Positions 25,211 through 36,842 are shown, counted from the first letter of the stretch. The stretch is DNA of 64,000 nt from Erwinia billingiae Eb661 (GCF_000196615.1 NC_014306.1:186001-250000); one strand, 5' to 3'. A program made the numbers and translations. Notes: a model not told the origin generated them from the sequence alone.

Positions 25211-26755
25211 ATGGCTGAGTCTCAACCGTTACCCGACGAGCCATGCGGCGCGGAGTATCTGCGGGCGGTTCTCCGTTCGCCGGTCTACGAAGTGGCGCAG
25301 GTGACCCCGTTGCAGAAGATGGAGAAGATCTCTTCCCGTCTGGGCAACACCATTTTGGTCAAGCGTGAAGATCGTCAGCCGGTGCACAGCTTCAAGCTGC
25401 GCGGAGCTTACGCGATGATCGCAACGTTGAATGAAGAGCAGAAAGCGCGCGGGGTGATTACCGCCTCCGCCGGCAATCATGCTCAGGGCGTGGCGTTATC
25501 GGCATCAAAGTTAGGGATTGCTTCCCTGATTGTGATGCCAGTGACTACCGCAGATATCAAAGTGGATGCGGTGCGGGCGTTTGGCGGTGAGGCTTACCTG
25601 TTTGGTGCCAACTTTGACGAAGCGAAAGCCAAGGCCATCGAACTGGCGGAGCAGAAGGGCTACACCTTTGTGCCGCCATTCGATCACCCGATGGTGATCG
25701 CCGGACAGGGTACGCTGGCGATGGAGCTGCTTCAGCAGGATGCGCATCTTGACCGCGTGTTCGTGCCCGTTGGCGGCGGCGGTCTGGCAGCAGGTGTTGC
25801 CGTGCTGATTAAACAGCTGATGCCGCAGATCAAAGTGATCGCGGTGGAAGCAGAAGATTCGGCCTGTCTGAAGGCGGCGCTCGACGCGGGTCATCCTGTC
25901 GATCTGGCCCGCGTTGGGGGCTTTGCTGAAGGTGTGGCGGTCAAACGCATCGGCAATGAAACCTTCCGTCTGTGCCAGGAGTATCTCGACGACATCATCA
26001 CCGTCGACAGCGATGCGATATGTGCGGCGATGAAGGATTTATTTGAGGATGTCCGCGCCGTTGCCGAGCCTTCCGGGGCGCTGGCACTGGCCGGCATGAA
26101 AAAGTATATCCAACAGCACCAGATCAAAGGGGAACGTCTGGCACACGTGCTCTCCGGCGCAAACGTCAACTTCCATGGCCTGCGGTATGTCTCGGAGCGT
26201 TGTGAGTTGGGTGAACAGCGCGAGGCATTGCTGGCGGTCACCATTCCGGAGCAGAAAGGCAGCTTCCTGAAGTTTTGCCAACTGCTTGGCGGCCGTTCGG
26301 TCACCGAGTTTAACTATCGCTATGCGAATGCCGATAACGCCTGCATTTTTGTTGGCGTGCGGCTGACGCGTGGGCTTGAAGAGCGCAGCGAAATCCTGCA
26401 ACTGTTGCAAGAGGGCGGCTATAAAGTTGTCGACCTGTCCGACGATGAAATGGCCAAGCTGCACGTGCGTTATATGGTCGGCGGACGCCCTTCAAAACCG
26501 CTGCGTGAGCGGTTATTCAGCTTTGAGTTCCCTGAAGCGCCGGGCGCATTACTGCGCTTCCTGCAAACGCTGGGCACACACTGGAATATTTCGTTGTTCC
26601 ATTATCGTAGCCACGGCACTGACTATGGTCGGGTGCTGGCAGGCTTTGAGCTCAGCGACAGCGAGCCCCAGTTTGAAGAGCATCTGGCCGAGCTGGGCTA
26701 TGATTTCCATGATGAAAGTAACAACCCGGCCTTCAGCTTCTTCCTCGCAGGCTAG
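25211..26755 (+). CDS. ilvA: biosynthetic threonine deaminase
   Basis: IlvA converts threonine to 2-oxobutyrate, committing it to isoleucine, and is inhibited by isoleucine. The 514-residue product has the PLP domain with the lysine in HSFKLRGAY (about residue 62) and SAGNHAQGVA, then two C-terminal ACT-like domains (about 330-514) for allosteric control. It follows ilvD by 5 bases. Its stop codon abuts the 3' end of ilvY, which is on the other strand. Confidence 0.98.
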   Translation: MAESQPLPDEPCGAEYLRAVLRSPVYEVAQVTPLQKMEKISSRLGNTILVKREDRQPVHSFKLRGAYAMIATLNEEQKARGVITASAGNHAQGVALSASKLGIASLIVMPVTTADIKVDAVRAFGGEAYLFGANFDEAKAKAIELAEQKGYTFVPPFDHPMVIAGQGTLAMELLQQDAHLDRVFVPVGGGGLAAGVAVLIKQLMPQIKVIAVEAEDSACLKAALDAGHPVDLARVGGFAEGVAVKRIGNETFRLCQEYLDDIITVDSDAICAAMKDLFEDVRAVAEPSGALALAGMKKYIQQHQIKGERLAHVLSGANVNFHGLRYVSERCELGEQREALLAVTIPEQKGSFLKFCQLLGGRSVTEFNYRYANADNACIFVGVRLTRGLEERSEILQLLQEGGYKVVDLSDDEMAKLHVRYMVGGRPSKPLRERLFSFEFPEAPGALLRFLQTLGTHWNISLFHYRSHGTDYGRVLAGFELSDSEPQFEEHLAELGYDFHDESNNPAFSFFLAG

Positions 26756-27637
26756 TTACATCAGTGCCCAAAACGCATCGATAAGCGGCTCATTGAGCCG
26801 CTTTTTTTGTACGCAAACGCCCAGTTCGAACGGTGCGACCATCTCCACATTATCCAGCTCAAGAATACGATTGCGCACGGACTCCGGGCTGTTCTCCAGC
26901 ACCACATCCGGCAGCAAAGCAATGCCACAGCCCAGCGCAACCATCGACACAATCGCTTCGTGACCGGCCACCGTGGCGTAAATCAACGGGTTAGGAATGC
27001 GGCGGCGGCGGAACCATAAATCAATACGCTGCCGGGCAGGACCCTGATCGGGCAAAATAAACGGGATCTCTGACCAGTCCGGCTCAGGTTCTGTGGCCTG
27101 AGTCCGGACCGGGCAGGGCAACGCCGGGGCAATCAACACCAGCGGGATCAGCCCAATCGGCGTAAAGCCAATACTGGCCGGCAGCGTTTCCGGCCGTCCT
27201 GCAATGGCAATATCAGCCTCTGTGCTCTGCACTTTCTCCACCGCGTCCGCGGCATCCCCGGTTGTCAGCTTAATTTCTACCAGCGGATGTTCAGCACGGA
27301 AGCGATCCAGAATCGGTGGCAAGTGGCTGTACGCCGCGGTCACGGAACAAAAAAGGCGCAGCTCACCGCTGAGTGATGGGCCATTCTGCCCAATGGAATG
27401 CAGCAGATGTTGATACTGCAACAGCGTATGCTGGGCGAACTGGCGCAGCTGCTCACCTGCATCGGTCAGGGTGACCGTACGGTTATCCCGCAGGAACAAA
27501 GCCTGGCCGAGGTCTTCTTCCAGCCGCTGAATTTGTCGGGATAAGGTGGAAGGACTGACGTGCATCGCCCTTGCGCTGCGGCCAAAATGCCGGCTTTCGG
27601 CCAGATGAAGGAACAGTTTCAGATCACGTAAGTCCAT
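26756..27637 (-). CDS. ilvY: LysR-family activator of ilvC
   Basis: IlvY activates ilvC when the substrate acetolactate or acetohydroxybutyrate is present, and represses itself. The 293-residue protein has the LysR winged helix at about residues 15-40 (HFGRSARAMHVSPSTLSRQ) and an effector domain. It is divergent from ilvC over a 164-base gap and converges on ilvA without an overlap. Confidence 0.96.
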   Translation of the reverse strand: MDLRDLKLFLHLAESRHFGRSARAMHVSPSTLSRQIQRLEEDLGQALFLRDNRTVTLTDAGEQLRQFAQHTLLQYQHLLHSIGQNGPSLSGELRLFCSVTAAYSHLPPILDRFRAEHPLVEIKLTTGDAADAVEKVQSTEADIAIAGRPETLPASIGFTPIGLIPLVLIAPALPCPVRTQATEPEPDWSEIPFILPDQGPARQRIDLWFRRRRIPNPLIYATVAGHEAIVSMVALGCGIALLPDVVLENSPESVRNRILELDNVEMVAPFELGVCVQKKRLNEPLIDAFWALM

Positions 27638-27660
27638 ATAATTCAGGCCTCAATTTCACG

Positions 27661-27707
27661 TTGCAGTTTTTGCAATGTCACGTTGTTAATATATCAATTT
27701 AAGCAAT
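27661..27707. promoter_or_regulatory. candidate IlvY operators
   Basis: The divergent ilvY-ilvC gap holds a clear palindrome, TTGCA-N5-TGCAA (27661-27675), and a second weaker symmetric stretch with TTG...CAA and GCAAT elements up to 27707. Two adjacent operators, one near each promoter, are known for IlvY in E. coli. The assignment of the second site is tentative. Confidence 0.5.
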
Positions 27708-27801
27708 GCATTTCCTGTCATATGATAAGGTTTATACAGGGTAAGCGCGAAAGGCGTTCCCTCCTTATTAAAAGACCCAAACAACCCTATACGGAGTTTC
27801 C

Positions 27802-29280
27802 ATGGCTAACTATTTCAACACTTTGAACCTGCGCAACCAGTTGGCGCAATTAGGTAAATGCCGCTTCATGTCCCGTGAAGAATTTGCTGATGAAGCAAGC
27901 TACCTGAAAGGCAAAAAAGTCGTCATCGTTGGTTGTGGTGCTCAGGGCCTGAACCAGGGTCTGAACATGCGTGACTCCGGTCTGGATATTGCTTACGCCC
28001 TGCGTGCAGAAGCGATTGCTGAGAAGCGTGCTTCATGGCGTAAAGCGACCGAAAACGGCTTCAAAGTGGGAACCTACGAAGAGCTGATCCCGCAGGCCGA
28101 CCTGGTGGTTAACCTGACGCCAGACAAGCAGCACACCTCTGTTGTTCAGGCTGTTCAGCCGCTGATGAAAGATGGCGCGGCGCTGGGTTACTCACACGGC
28201 TTCAACATCGTTGAAGTGGGCGAGCAGGTTCGTAAAGACATTACTGTAGTGATGGTTGCGCCGAAATGTCCGGGCACTGAAGTCCGTGAAGAGTACAAGC
28301 GTGGTTTCGGTGTTCCAACGCTGATTGCGGTTCACCCGGAAAACGATCCGAAAGGCGAAGGCATGGCGATTGCTAAAGCCTGGGCCGCTGCAACAGGTGG
28401 TCACCGTGCCGGTGTTCTGGAATCTTCCTTCGTTGCTGAAGTGAAATCTGACCTGATGGGCGAGCAGACAATTCTGTGCGGTATGCTGCAGGCGGGTTCA
28501 CTGCTGTGCTTCGACAAGCTGGTGGCAGAAGGGACTGACCCGGCCTATGCCGAGAAACTGATTCAGTTCGGTTGGGAAACCGTGACCGAAGCGCTGAAGC
28601 AGGGCGGCATCACGCTGATGATGGATCGTCTGTCTAACCCAGCGAAAGTGCGTGCTTACGCGCTGTCTGAGCAGCTGAAAACCATCATGGCGCCACTGTT
28701 CCAGAAGCACATGGATGACATCATCTCCGGTGAATTCTCTTCCGGCATGATGGCTGACTGGGCGAACGACGATAAGAAACTGCTGGGCTGGCGTGAAGAG
28801 ACCGGTAAAACGGCCTTCGAAACGGCTTCACAGTTCGAAGGTAAAATTGCAGAGCAGACGTACTTTGATGAAGGCGTGGTGATGATCGCGATGGTCAAAG
28901 CAGGCGTTGAGCTGGCATTTGAAACCATGGTTGATGCCGGCATTATCGAAGAGTCAGCTTACTATGAATCTCTGCACGAGCTGCCGTTGATCGCGAACAC
29001 CATCGCGCGTAAGCGTCTGTATGAAATGAACGTGGTGATCTCTGACACGGCGGAATACGGTAACTATCTGTTCTCTTACGCGGCAGTTCCGCTGCTGAAA
29101 GAGTTTATGACTACCCTGCAGGCCGGCGATCTGGGCAAATCACAGGCGACCTCTACCGCCATCGACAACGCTCAGCTGCGTGATGTTAACGAAGCCATTC
29201 GTCACCATCCAATCGAAGCCGTTGGTAGTAAACTGCGTGGCTACATGACTGACATGAAGCGTATTGCCGTTGCCGGTTAA
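27802..29280 (+). CDS. ilvC: ketol-acid reductoisomerase, class II
   Basis: IlvC performs the NADPH-dependent isomerisation and reduction after acetolactate synthase. At 492 residues it is the long class II enzyme of enterobacteria, with a duplicated C-terminal knotted domain. The Rossmann motif [12 protein letters not shown] lies near residue 45, and the metal-binding D and E residues are in [15 protein letters not shown]. An ACGGAG binding site precedes the ATG. IlvY control is expected. Confidence 0.98.
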   Translation: MANYFNTLNLRNQLAQLGKCRFMSREEFADEASYLKGKKVVIVGCGAQGLNQGLNMRDSGLDIAYALRAEAIAEKRASWRKATENGFKVGTYEELIPQADLVVNLTPDKQHTSVVQAVQPLMKDGAALGYSHGFNIVEVGEQVRKDITVVMVAPKCPGTEVREEYKRGFGVPTLIAVHPENDPKGEGMAIAKAWAAATGGHRAGVLESSFVAEVKSDLMGEQTILCGMLQAGSLLCFDKLVAEGTDPAYAEKLIQFGWETVTEALKQGGITLMMDRLSNPAKVRAYALSEQLKTIMAPLFQKHMDDIISGEFSSGMMADWANDDKKLLGWREETGKTAFETASQFEGKIAEQTYFDEGVVMIAMVKAGVELAFETMVDAGIIEESAYYESLHELPLIANTIARKRLYEMNVVISDTAEYGNYLFSYAAVPLLKEFMTTLQAGDLGKSQATSTAIDNAQLRDVNEAIRHHPIEAVGSKLRGYMTDMKRIAVAG

Positions 29281-29317
29281 TGCCTGACTGACGGGCTGGT
29301 TTCACTGGCCCGAAAGC

Positions 29318-29348
29318 AAAAAAAAGAGCGGAATCCGCTCTTTTTTTT
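29318..29348. terminator. bidirectional terminator between ilvC and ppiC
   Basis: A GC-rich core (GAGCG with CGCTC, 5-base loop) is extended by eight A's on one side and eight T's on the other, so it can act for both convergent genes. Confidence 0.92.
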
Positions 29349-29365
29349 CGTCTGTCATCCGGCAA

Positions 29366-29647
29366 TCAGTTGCGGTACAACACCTTGATGATGTGGTAAC
29401 CGAACTGGGTATGCAGAGGACCATAGGGCACGATAAGTGGGCAGGAGAACACCACTTTATCAAACGCCGGCACCATTGCGCCCTGTTTGAACTCGCCTAA
29501 ATGGCCGCCTTTTTTGCCCGATGGGCAGGTGGAATGCTTCTTGGCCAGCTTTTCAAAGTCTGCGCCTTTTTCCAGCTCAGCCAGAATATCCTGAGCCAGT
29601 TTTTCTTCCTTAACAAGGATATGGAGTGCTGCTGCGGTTTTTGCCAT
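29366..29647 (-). CDS. ppiC: peptidyl-prolyl isomerase C (parvulin)
   Basis: A 93-residue single-domain parvulin, cytoplasmic, with [19 protein letters not shown] and [12 protein letters not shown] motifs of the family. I start it at [11 protein letters not shown] (29647); an in-frame upstream ATG at 29722 adds 25 residues not seen in parvulin. It is divergent from rep, 89 bases away. Confidence 0.96.
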   Translation of the reverse strand: MAKTAAALHILVKEEKLAQDILAELEKGADFEKLAKKHSTCPSGKKGGHLGEFKQGAMVPAFDKVVFSCPLIVPYGPLHTQFGYHIIKVLYRN

Positions 29648-29736
29648 GATCGTACCTTGAGTCGTATGGATGCTGCTGGCTATACTACCACGCTGAATTT
29701 CTCTTTCCTTCTGTCTTTTCATCGAGCGACTTTCCT

Positions 29737-31758
29737 ATGCGTCTGAATCCTGGCCAACAACATGCCGTCGAATTTGTTACCGGGCCCTGCCTGGTGCTGG
29801 CGGGTGCGGGGTCGGGCAAAACACGCGTGATCACCAATAAAATCGCCCATCTGATCCGTGAATGCGGCTATCAGGCGCGCCATATTGCCGCGGTAACCTT
29901 TACCAACAAGGCCTCGCGCGAGATGAAAGAGCGTGTGGCGCAAACGCTCGGGCGCAAAGAAGCGCGTGGGCTGATGATTTCCACCTTCCACACCCTGGGG
30001 CTGGAGATCATCAAGCGCGAGTATGCCGCGTTGGGTATGAAGTCGAACTTTTCGCTATTTGACGATCAGGATCAGCTGGCTTTGCTGAAGGATCTGACCG
30101 AAGAGTGGCTGGAAAATGACAAGACCTTGCTGCAACAGCTGATCTCCACGATCTCCAACTGGAAGAACGATCTGATGGATCCCTCCCGTGCGGCGGCGGG
30201 TGCCGTGTCGGAGCGGGATAAGCTTTTCGCCCACTGTTATGGCCTGTACGACAAGCATCTGAAGTCCTGCAACGTGCTCGACTTTGATGATTTGATTTTG
30301 CTGCCGACCCTGCTTTTCCAGCGCAATCAGGAAGTGCTGGAGCGCTGGCAACAGCGCATCCGTTACCTGCTGGTGGATGAATATCAGGATACCAACACCA
30401 GCCAGTATGAACTGGTGAAGCTGCTGGTGGGCGCACGCGCGCGTTTTACCGTGGTAGGGGATGACGATCAGTCGATCTACTCCTGGCGCGGCGCGCGGCC
30501 GCAAAACCTGGTGCTGCTAAACGAGGATTTCCCGGCGTTGCAGGTCATCAAGCTGGAACAGAATTACCGCTCCACCGAGCGCATCCTGAAAGCCGCCAAT
30601 ATTCTGATTGCCAACAATCCGCATGTGTTTGAGAAACGCCTTTTCTCCGAACTGGGTTATGGCGCAGAGCTGAAAGTCGTCACCGCCAACAACGAAGATC
30701 ATGAGGCGGAGCGGACGATTGGTGAATTGATTGCCCATCACTTTATCAATAAGACCCAGTACAAGGATTACGCGATCCTCTATCGTGGCAACCATCAGTC
30801 GCGCGTATTCGAAAAAATGCTGATGCAGAACCGCATTCCTTACCGCATCTCCGGGGGAACCTCTTTCTTCTCCCGACCGGAGATCAAGGATCTGCTGGCG
30901 TATCTGCGCGTGCTGACCAATCCCAATGATGACAGCGCATTTATGCGCATTGTGAATACGCCCCGGCGTGAAATTGGCTCGGCGACGTTGCAGAAGCTGG
31001 GTGAGTGGGCGATGCAGCGCAACAAGAGTTTGTTTACCGCCAGCTTCGATATGGGGCTTGAGCAGACGTTGTCAGGACGTGGGCTGGAATCGCTACAGCG
31101 CTTCACGTTCTGGCTGCAGGAAGTCGCACAGCTGGCTGAACGTGAGCCGGTCGCCGCTGTTCGCGATCTAATCCGCGGTATCGACTATGAAAGCTGGCTG
31201 TTTGAAACCTCTGCCAGCCCAAAAGCGGCCGAAATGCGGATGAAAAACGTCAATACGCTGTTCCAGTGGATGACAGAAATGCTGGAGGGCAGCGATATCG
31301 ATGAGGCGATGACGCTGACGCAGGTTGTCACCCGGTTTACGCTGCGCGATATGATGGAGCGCGGCGAAAGCGAGGAAGATATGGATCAGGTTCAGTTAAT
31401 GACGCTGCATGCGTCGAAAGGCCTGGAATTCCCCTACGTCTACCTGGTTGGGATGGAAGAAGGGCTGTTGCCACATCAAAGCAGCATCGATGAGAACAAC
31501 GTTGAAGAAGAGCGTCGGCTGGCCTACGTGGGCATCACCCGCGCGCGTAAAGAGCTGACCTTCACCTTGTGCCGCGAGCGTCGGCAATATGGCGAGACCA
31601 TCCGCCCGGAACCGAGTCGTTTTCTGATGGAGCTACCACAGGATGATTTGAAGTGGGAATCCGAGCGTAAGATTGTCAGCGCCGAAGAGCGGATGCAGAC
31701 CGGACAAAGCCGCGTCGCCAATCTGAAAGCGATGCTCGATAAGGCGAAAGGGAAGTAG
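29737..31758 (+). CDS. rep: ATP-dependent DNA helicase Rep
   Basis: Rep is a superfamily 1A 3'-5' helicase that removes proteins ahead of replication forks and works with the replicative helicase DnaB. The 673-residue product has Walker A GAGSGKT (about residues 24-30), [14 protein letters not shown], the DEYQDTN Walker [14 protein letters not shown], and the motif VI region [11 protein letters not shown]. It is a paralogue of uvrD at 59746. Confidence 0.98.
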   Translation: MRLNPGQQHAVEFVTGPCLVLAGAGSGKTRVITNKIAHLIRECGYQARHIAAVTFTNKASREMKERVAQTLGRKEARGLMISTFHTLGLEIIKREYAALGMKSNFSLFDDQDQLALLKDLTEEWLENDKTLLQQLISTISNWKNDLMDPSRAAAGAVSERDKLFAHCYGLYDKHLKSCNVLDFDDLILLPTLLFQRNQEVLERWQQRIRYLLVDEYQDTNTSQYELVKLLVGARARFTVVGDDDQSIYSWRGARPQNLVLLNEDFPALQVIKLEQNYRSTERILKAANILIANNPHVFEKRLFSELGYGAELKVVTANNEDHEAERTIGELIAHHFINKTQYKDYAILYRGNHQSRVFEKMLMQNRIPYRISGGTSFFSRPEIKDLLAYLRVLTNPNDDSAFMRIVNTPRREIGSATLQKLGEWAMQRNKSLFTASFDMGLEQTLSGRGLESLQRFTFWLQEVAQLAEREPVAAVRDLIRGIDYESWLFETSASPKAAEMRMKNVNTLFQWMTEMLEGSDIDEAMTLTQVVTRFTLRDMMERGESEEDMDQVQLMTLHASKGLEFPYVYLVGMEEGLLPHQSSIDENNVEEERRLAYVGITRARKELTFTLCRERRQYGETIRPEPSRFLMELPQDDLKWESERKIVSAEERMQTGQSRVANLKAMLDKAKGK

Positions 31759-31780
31759 AATCACTGAACGGTTAAAAATG

Positions 31781-31807
31781 AAAAAGGGGCTGAATCAGCC
31801 CCTTTTT
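31781..31807. terminator. bidirectional terminator between rep and gppA
   Basis: An 11-bp stem (AAAAAGGGGCT with AGCCCCTTTTT) separates the convergent genes. Confidence 0.9.
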
Positions 31808-31819
31808 ACTGCCTGTCTG

Positions 31820-33304
31820 TCAGCCGATGGTCAGCGGCCAGTGAACATAGCTCTGCCAGTGGCATTCTTGCTCCAGCAGCTCCGCACGAAGCGGATGCGC
31901 TTCCAACCAGCCTGCGGGCAGCGTCACATGCAACGCATCGTCATCGGCATGAAGCCGAACCGCAGGTAGCGTATCGTCACGTCGACGGCTGGAGAAAATG
32001 ATCGCCAGACGCAGCAAACGACAGAGTCGTTCAGCCATTCGCGGAGGGATGGCATTTTGCTGGCTTAGTACCGCCAGATCGATACTGTTGACCTGATTTT
32101 GCAGCAAGGTTGCCAGCAGTTTTTTCTGTGCGGGAGTAAAGCCGGGAAGGTCGAGATGGCGGATCAGATAGGCAGCGTGTTGCGGAGCCTGTTTGAAATC
32201 GACGCTCAGACCGATTTCGTGCATCAGGCAGGCACTGTCCAGCAGCTCCCGACATCGATCGTCCAGTTTCCAGCTGTGGCTGACCTGGCGGGCGAAACTT
32301 TCTGCCAGATTGCGCACGCGGTCGGCTTGCTCGGCATCAATAGTGAAACGACGCTGGATATTTTTCAGCGTGCGGCTGCGAATATCACGATCGATCGGCA
32401 AATGAAGCATGCCATAAACCAGGCCTTCACGCAGTGCACCGCCCGCCAGCGTCATGCTGTGGATATTCAGCTCGGTGAAAATAGCGATCAGAATCGACAG
32501 ACCGCTTGGAAATACCAGCGCGCGCTCCAGCGTCAGCCCTTCGATCTCCAGCTCTTCCAGCTTGCCGCACTGAATCGCCCGCTGCTTCAACTGCTGCAGC
32601 TTGCTCAGGGTGATGCGTTCATCCATGCCCTGCGCCATCATAATTTCCTGCAACGCCTGTACGGTGCCAGAAGCCCCCACACAGACCTGCCAGCCGTGCT
32701 CACGTAGCTCAGCAGCAATCGGGCGGATCATCGCACGAGCGGCAAGTTCTGCCTGTTCAAAATTGGCTTTCGCCAGATGACGATCGCCAAAATAGCGCTC
32801 AAGCCAGGTGACACATCCCATCGACAGGCTGAAAAGGGAGGTGGTTTGCGAACCGCTTCCGGTTACCAGCTCCGTACTGCCGCCGCCAATGTCCACCACC
32901 AGGCGCTTATCGGATCCGCCGGTGGTATGCGCAACGCCCTGATAGATCAGGCGTGCTTCTTCCTCGCCGCTGATGACATTCACCGGGCAGCCAAGAATGT
33001 GTTGGGCGGTTTGCAGGAAGGTGCCGGCATTCGACGCCAGCCGCAGCGTGGCGGTGGCGACGACGCGAATTTGCTCAGCAGGAATGTCCTGCAACTGCTC
33101 TGAGAACAGCCGCAGACACTGCCAGCCGCGCTCCATCGCTTCATCGGAAAGATGGTTTTCGCTATCGAGGCCGGCGGCCAGACGCACTTTGCGCTTGATG
33201 CGCGCTACGGTCTGGATATTTCCAGCCACCTCGCGCACCACCAACATATGAAAACTGTTCGATCCCAGATCGATAGCAGCATAAAGTGATGACGCGCTCA
33301 GCAT
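31820..33304 (-). CDS. gppA: pppGpp 5'-phosphohydrolase / exopolyphosphatase
   Basis: GppA converts pppGpp to ppGpp and belongs to the Ppx/GppA family. The 494-residue product has [14 protein letters not shown] near the N-terminus, [12 protein letters not shown] and [10 protein letters not shown] in the ASKHA core, and a C-terminal HD-like region (HEIGLSVDF). I start it at 33304 ([14 protein letters not shown]); the longer frame to 33388 runs into rhlB. The gene begins 7 bases after rhlB and probably shares its transcript, as in E. coli. Confidence 0.96.
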   Translation of the reverse strand: MLSASSLYAAIDLGSNSFHMLVVREVAGNIQTVARIKRKVRLAAGLDSENHLSDEAMERGWQCLRLFSEQLQDIPAEQIRVVATATLRLASNAGTFLQTAQHILGCPVNVISGEEEARLIYQGVAHTTGGSDKRLVVDIGGGSTELVTGSGSQTTSLFSLSMGCVTWLERYFGDRHLAKANFEQAELAARAMIRPIAAELREHGWQVCVGASGTVQALQEIMMAQGMDERITLSKLQQLKQRAIQCGKLEELEIEGLTLERALVFPSGLSILIAIFTELNIHSMTLAGGALREGLVYGMLHLPIDRDIRSRTLKNIQRRFTIDAEQADRVRNLAESFARQVSHSWKLDDRCRELLDSACLMHEIGLSVDFKQAPQHAAYLIRHLDLPGFTPAQKKLLATLLQNQVNSIDLAVLSQQNAIPPRMAERLCRLLRLAIIFSSRRRDDTLPAVRLHADDDALHVTLPAGWLEAHPLRAELLEQECHWQSYVHWPLTIG

Positions 33305-33311
33305 GGCTGTT

Positions 33312-34604
33312 TTAACCTGAACGTTTACGGTTATTGTTGCGTGGTGCACTGCTGCGGCGATTGTTGTTGCCGCCACGACGTGGACCATTGCCAGAACGAT
33401 GACGTGTTAAACGCTTCGGTGGCGGCAGTTCAGTCATCAGCGCATCACTGTTATAGCGGCTCACGGTAATGCTGTGGCCAATATACTCTTCGATAGCAGG
33501 CAGATTCAGCGCGTACTCTTCACACGCCAGGCTGATAGAATGTCCATTGGCGCCAGCGCGTCCGGTACGACCAATACGGTGCACGTAGTCTTCACGGTCA
33601 TCCGGCAGGTCATAGTTGAACACGTGGGTTACCGCAGGGATATGCAGGCCACGCGCGGCAACGTCGGTGGCGACCAGGATATCAACATCACCTTTAGTGA
33701 AGTCATCCAAAATACGCAGACGTTTCTTCTGTGCCACATCGCCGGTCAACAGCCCAACACGGTGTCCATCTGCTGCCAGGTGGCCCCAGACATCTTCACA
33801 ACGGTGCTTGGTGTTCGCGAAGATAATGGCACGATCTGGCCACTCTTCTTCCAGCAAGGTTTGCAGCAGGCGCATCTTCTCTTCATTAGAAGGATAGAAA
33901 AGTTCTTCTTTGATGCGGTGGCCGGTTTTCTGCTCGGGTTCCACTTCCACATATTCCGCGTTGTTCATGTTTTCGAACGCCAGTTCGCGAACACGGAAAG
34001 AGAGGGTCGCGGAGAACAGCATGTTCAGACGCTGATTTGCCGCAGGCATCCGGCGGAACAGCCAACGAATATCTTTAATAAAGCCGAGATCGAACATGCG
34101 ATCCGCTTCATCGAGCACAACCACCTGAATGGCGCCGAGGTTAACGTGATTTTGCTTGGTATAGTCAATCAGTCGGCCCGTGGTGCCGATTAAAATATCG
34201 ACACCGCTTTCCAGCACTTTCAGCTGCTTATCGTAGCCGTCACCGCCATAAGCAAGCCCAAGCTTGAGACCGGTTGCCTGCGTCAGCGGTTCAGCATCGG
34301 CATGGATCTGTACGGCTAATTCGCGCGTAGGGGCCAGGATCAGCGCACGTGGCTGATTCACCTGACGGCCTTCTGGCGCAGGGTTAGAAAGAAGATGATG
34401 GAACGTTGACGTCAGGAACGCCATCGTTTTTCCGGTACCGGTTTGCGCCTGTCCCGCTACATCACGCCCTGAGAGCGTGAAAGGCAATGCCAGCGCCTGA
34501 ATCGGCGTGCAGTTATGAAAGCCTTTAGTTTCAAGGGCTTCAATCACCTGAGGGTGCAGGGCGAAGTCGGAAAACTTCTGTTCGGTTAAGTGTGTTTTGC
34601 TCAT
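33312..34604 (-). CDS. rhlB: DEAD-box RNA helicase of the degradosome
   Basis: RhlB unwinds structured RNA for RNase E and polynucleotide phosphorylase. The 430-residue protein has a Q motif ([13 protein letters not shown]), [12 protein letters not shown] in [14 protein letters not shown] in FSATLS, and [10 protein letters not shown]. The C-terminal tail of about 35 residues is rich in Arg, Asn and Gly and is the usual RNA-contacting extension. It is divergent from trxA. Confidence 0.97.
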   Translation of the reverse strand: MSKTHLTEQKFSDFALHPQVIEALETKGFHNCTPIQALALPFTLSGRDVAGQAQTGTGKTMAFLTSTFHHLLSNPAPEGRQVNQPRALILAPTRELAVQIHADAEPLTQATGLKLGLAYGGDGYDKQLKVLESGVDILIGTTGRLIDYTKQNHVNLGAIQVVVLDEADRMFDLGFIKDIRWLFRRMPAANQRLNMLFSATLSFRVRELAFENMNNAEYVEVEPEQKTGHRIKEELFYPSNEEKMRLLQTLLEEEWPDRAIIFANTKHRCEDVWGHLAADGHRVGLLTGDVAQKKRLRILDDFTKGDVDILVATDVAARGLHIPAVTHVFNYDLPDDREDYVHRIGRTGRAGANGHSISLACEEYALNLPAIEEYIGHSITVSRYNSDALMTELPPPKRLTRHRSGNGPRRGGNNNRRSSAPRNNNRKRSG

Positions 34605-34721
34605 AGTGTGGTAGAATATCAGCTTACTATTGCTTTACGAAAGCGTATCCGGTGAAATAAAGTCAACCTAAGTTGGCAGATTTTACGCCAACCAGCCAGG
34701 CATAATCTTTTGGAGTAAGAC

Positions 34722-35054
34722 ATGAGCAGCGATAAAATTGTTCACCTGACCGACGACAGCTTCGATTCCGACGTATTAAAAGCAGAAGGTTTGACGCTGG
34801 TCGACTTCTGGGCAGAGTGGTGTGGTCCTTGTAAAATGATCGCCCCAATCCTCGATGAAGTCGCCGAAGAGTACGACGGCAAGCTGACAATCGCGAAACT
34901 GAATATCGACGATAACCCGGGCACCGCGCCTAAATACGGTATTCGTGGTATTCCTACTTTGCTGCTGTTCAAAAACGGCGAAGTCGCGGCGACGAAAGTT
35001 GGCGCCCTTTCTAAAGGCCAGCTCAAAGAGTTCCTTAACGCGAACCTGGGCTAA
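34722..35054 (+). CDS. trxA: thioredoxin 1
   Basis: TrxA is the main cytoplasmic dithiol reductant. The 110-residue protein has the WCGPCK active site (Cys34 and Cys37), the cis-proline in GIPTLLLF and the usual fold. It carries one residue more than E. coli after the start (MSSDK). It is followed by a strong hairpin and then the long rho leader. Confidence 0.98.
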   Translation: MSSDKIVHLTDDSFDSDVLKAEGLTLVDFWAEWCGPCKMIAPILDEVAEEYDGKLTIAKLNIDDNPGTAPKYGIRGIPTLLLFKNGEVAATKVGALSKGQLKEFLNANLG

Positions 35055-35062
35055 CAGCCTGT

Positions 35063-35119
35063 CCGGCGCCTGGTCTGAGGGGGTTTATTTGCCCTCAGTC
35101 AGGTGCCCGGCATATTTTT
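35063..35119 (+). terminator. trxA terminator
   Basis: A long imperfect hairpin built on CTGAGGG with CCCTCAG, extended by CCTGG/CAGG and outer CCGG pairs, is followed by a short T-run at 35115-35119. Confidence 0.7.
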
Positions 35120-35441
35120 AGTCAGCTGCTAGACGTTTCACATCAGTCGTGCTAAGTTGTTTTTACTGCACTACGAACTTACCTGTAGTTTGAATCTTAG
35201 ATTTATTCCTTGTTGAACGCCTAATCATCTTCTCCTTACGGGCATTCAGCAATCTGACGGTTAGCATCATCAGAATTTCCGGCGTCTTGTCCTTACCGTC
35301 TCCTCGTCTCAGATTTGCGTTTTCCTGCACGTGATCATCGAGCGGATCCTGACAAGAGTGCCATTAACAGGCATGGATTTTTCGCCATACCACTTACGAC
35401 AATCATTCCGAGATTTACCCCGAGTTTAAGAACCCACCATT
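35120..35441 (+). promoter_or_regulatory. rho leader, no rhoL recognised
   Basis: This stretch of about 320 bases between trxA and rho has no convincing gene. It is rich in C and T at about 35220-35335, poor in G and little structured, as expected for a rut region at which Rho ends its own transcription. E. coli encodes a 33-residue rhoL peptide here; I found no match. An 18-codon ORF at 35373-35429 has a poor ribosome binding site. Confidence 0.55.
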
Positions 35442-36701
35442 ATGAATCTTACCGAATTAAAAAATACGCCGGTTTCTGACCTGATTACACTCGGCGAAAA
35501 CATGGGGCTTGAAAACCAGGCCCGTATGCGCAAACAGGACATTATCTTCTCCATCCTGAAGCAGCATGCAAAAAGCGGCGAAGACATCTTCGGCGACGGC
35601 GTACTGGAAATTTTGCAGGATGGCTTCGGATTCCTCCGTTCTGGAGACAGTTCCTACCTCGCCGGTCCTGATGATATCTACGTTTCCCCTAGCCAAATCC
35701 GCCGCTTCAACCTCCGCACTGGTGACACCATTTCCGGCAAGATCCGCCCGCCGAAAGAAGGTGAGCGTTATTTCGCCCTGCTGAAAGTTAATGAAGTTAA
35801 CTACGACAAACCTGAAAACGCCCGCAACAAAATCCTGTTCGAAAACTTAACCCCGCTGCACGCAAACTCTCGTCTGCGCATGGAACGTGGTAACGGTTCG
35901 ACCGAGGATTTGACCGCTCGCGTACTGGACCTGGCCTCGCCAATTGGTCGTGGTCAGCGTGGTCTGATCGTTGCACCACCAAAAGCCGGTAAAACCATGC
36001 TGCTGCAGAACATCGCCACCAGCATCGCTTACAACCACCCAGACTGCGTACTGATGGTACTGCTGATTGACGAGCGTCCGGAAGAAGTGACCGAGATGCA
36101 GCGTCTGGTGAAAGGCGAAGTGATTGCATCTACCTTCGATGAGCCAGCATCACGCCACGTGCAGGTTGCCGAAATGGTTATCGAGAAGGCCAAGCGCCTG
36201 GTTGAGCACAAGAAAGACGTGATCATCCTGCTGGACTCCATTACCCGTCTGGCGCGTGCCTACAACACCGTTGTTCCTGCTTCAGGTAAAGTCCTGACCG
36301 GTGGTGTTGATGCTAACGCCCTGCACCGTCCAAAGCGTTTCTTCGGTGCTGCACGTAACGTAGAAGAGGGCGGAAGCCTGACAATCATCGCCACCGCACT
36401 GGTTGATACCGGTTCGAAGATGGACGAAGTGATCTACGAAGAATTTAAAGGTACAGGCAACATGGAACTGCATCTGGCGCGTAAAATCGCTGAGAAGCGT
36501 GTGTTCCCTGCTATCGATTACAACCGTTCAGGTACGCGTAAAGAAGAGCTGCTTACCAGCTCGGAAGAACTGCAGAAGATGTGGATCCTGCGCAAAATCA
36601 TCCATCCAATGGGTGAAATTGACGCGATGGAGTTCCTCATCAACAAGTTGGCAATGACCAAAACCAACGATGAGTTCTTCGACATGATGAAACGCTCTTA
36701 A
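35442..36701 (+). CDS. rho: transcription termination factor Rho
   Basis: Rho is the hexameric RNA-dependent ATPase that ends transcription at rut sites. The 419-residue protein has the N-terminal helical and cold-shock RNA-binding domains (about 1-125, with GFGFLRS), the Walker A PPKAGKTM near 180, Walker B VIILLDSI near 260, and the R-loop. Length and sequence are close to E. coli. A leader with Rho-target character precedes it. Confidence 0.99.
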   Translation: MNLTELKNTPVSDLITLGENMGLENQARMRKQDIIFSILKQHAKSGEDIFGDGVLEILQDGFGFLRSGDSSYLAGPDDIYVSPSQIRRFNLRTGDTISGKIRPPKEGERYFALLKVNEVNYDKPENARNKILFENLTPLHANSRLRMERGNGSTEDLTARVLDLASPIGRGQRGLIVAPPKAGKTMLLQNIATSIAYNHPDCVLMVLLIDERPEEVTEMQRLVKGEVIASTFDEPASRHVQVAEMVIEKAKRLVEHKKDVIILLDSITRLARAYNTVVPASGKVLTGGVDANALHRPKRFFGAARNVEEGGSLTIIATALVDTGSKMDEVIYEEFKGTGNMELHLARKIAEKRVFPAIDYNRSGTRKEELLTSSEELQKMWILRKIIHPMGEIDAMEFLINKLAMTKTNDEFFDMMKRS

Positions 36702-36725
36702 GGCGACTCATCGGGCTGTAACGTT

Positions 36726-36842
36726 CAGGTTCAGCCAGGCTGAACCTGCTCTTTCTGGCCTTTTCGTGTGGATCGGGCTGTTCGCGACAGCAAAAAAATA
36801 AGAAAACTCGGGGAACGCCACGCTCAGACGTGGCGTTTTTCG
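36726..36842 (+). terminator. tandem terminators after rho
   Basis: Two hairpins follow rho. The first (36726-36748) has a perfect 10-bp stem, CAGGTTCAGC with GCTGAACCTG, and a weak T-rich tail. The second (36814-36842) has a 9-bp stem, AACGCCACG with CGTGGCGTT, and ends in a T-run. The second is the stronger intrinsic terminator. From 36843 to 37020 I see only an A/T-rich upstream region of wecA, with a possible -10 TATAAC at 36983. Confidence 0.85.

Noticed and set aside
35373..35429. 18-codon ORF just before rho as a possible rhoL
   Set aside because: Weak ribosome binding site and no likeness to the 33-residue E. coli rhoL; not enough to call a gene.
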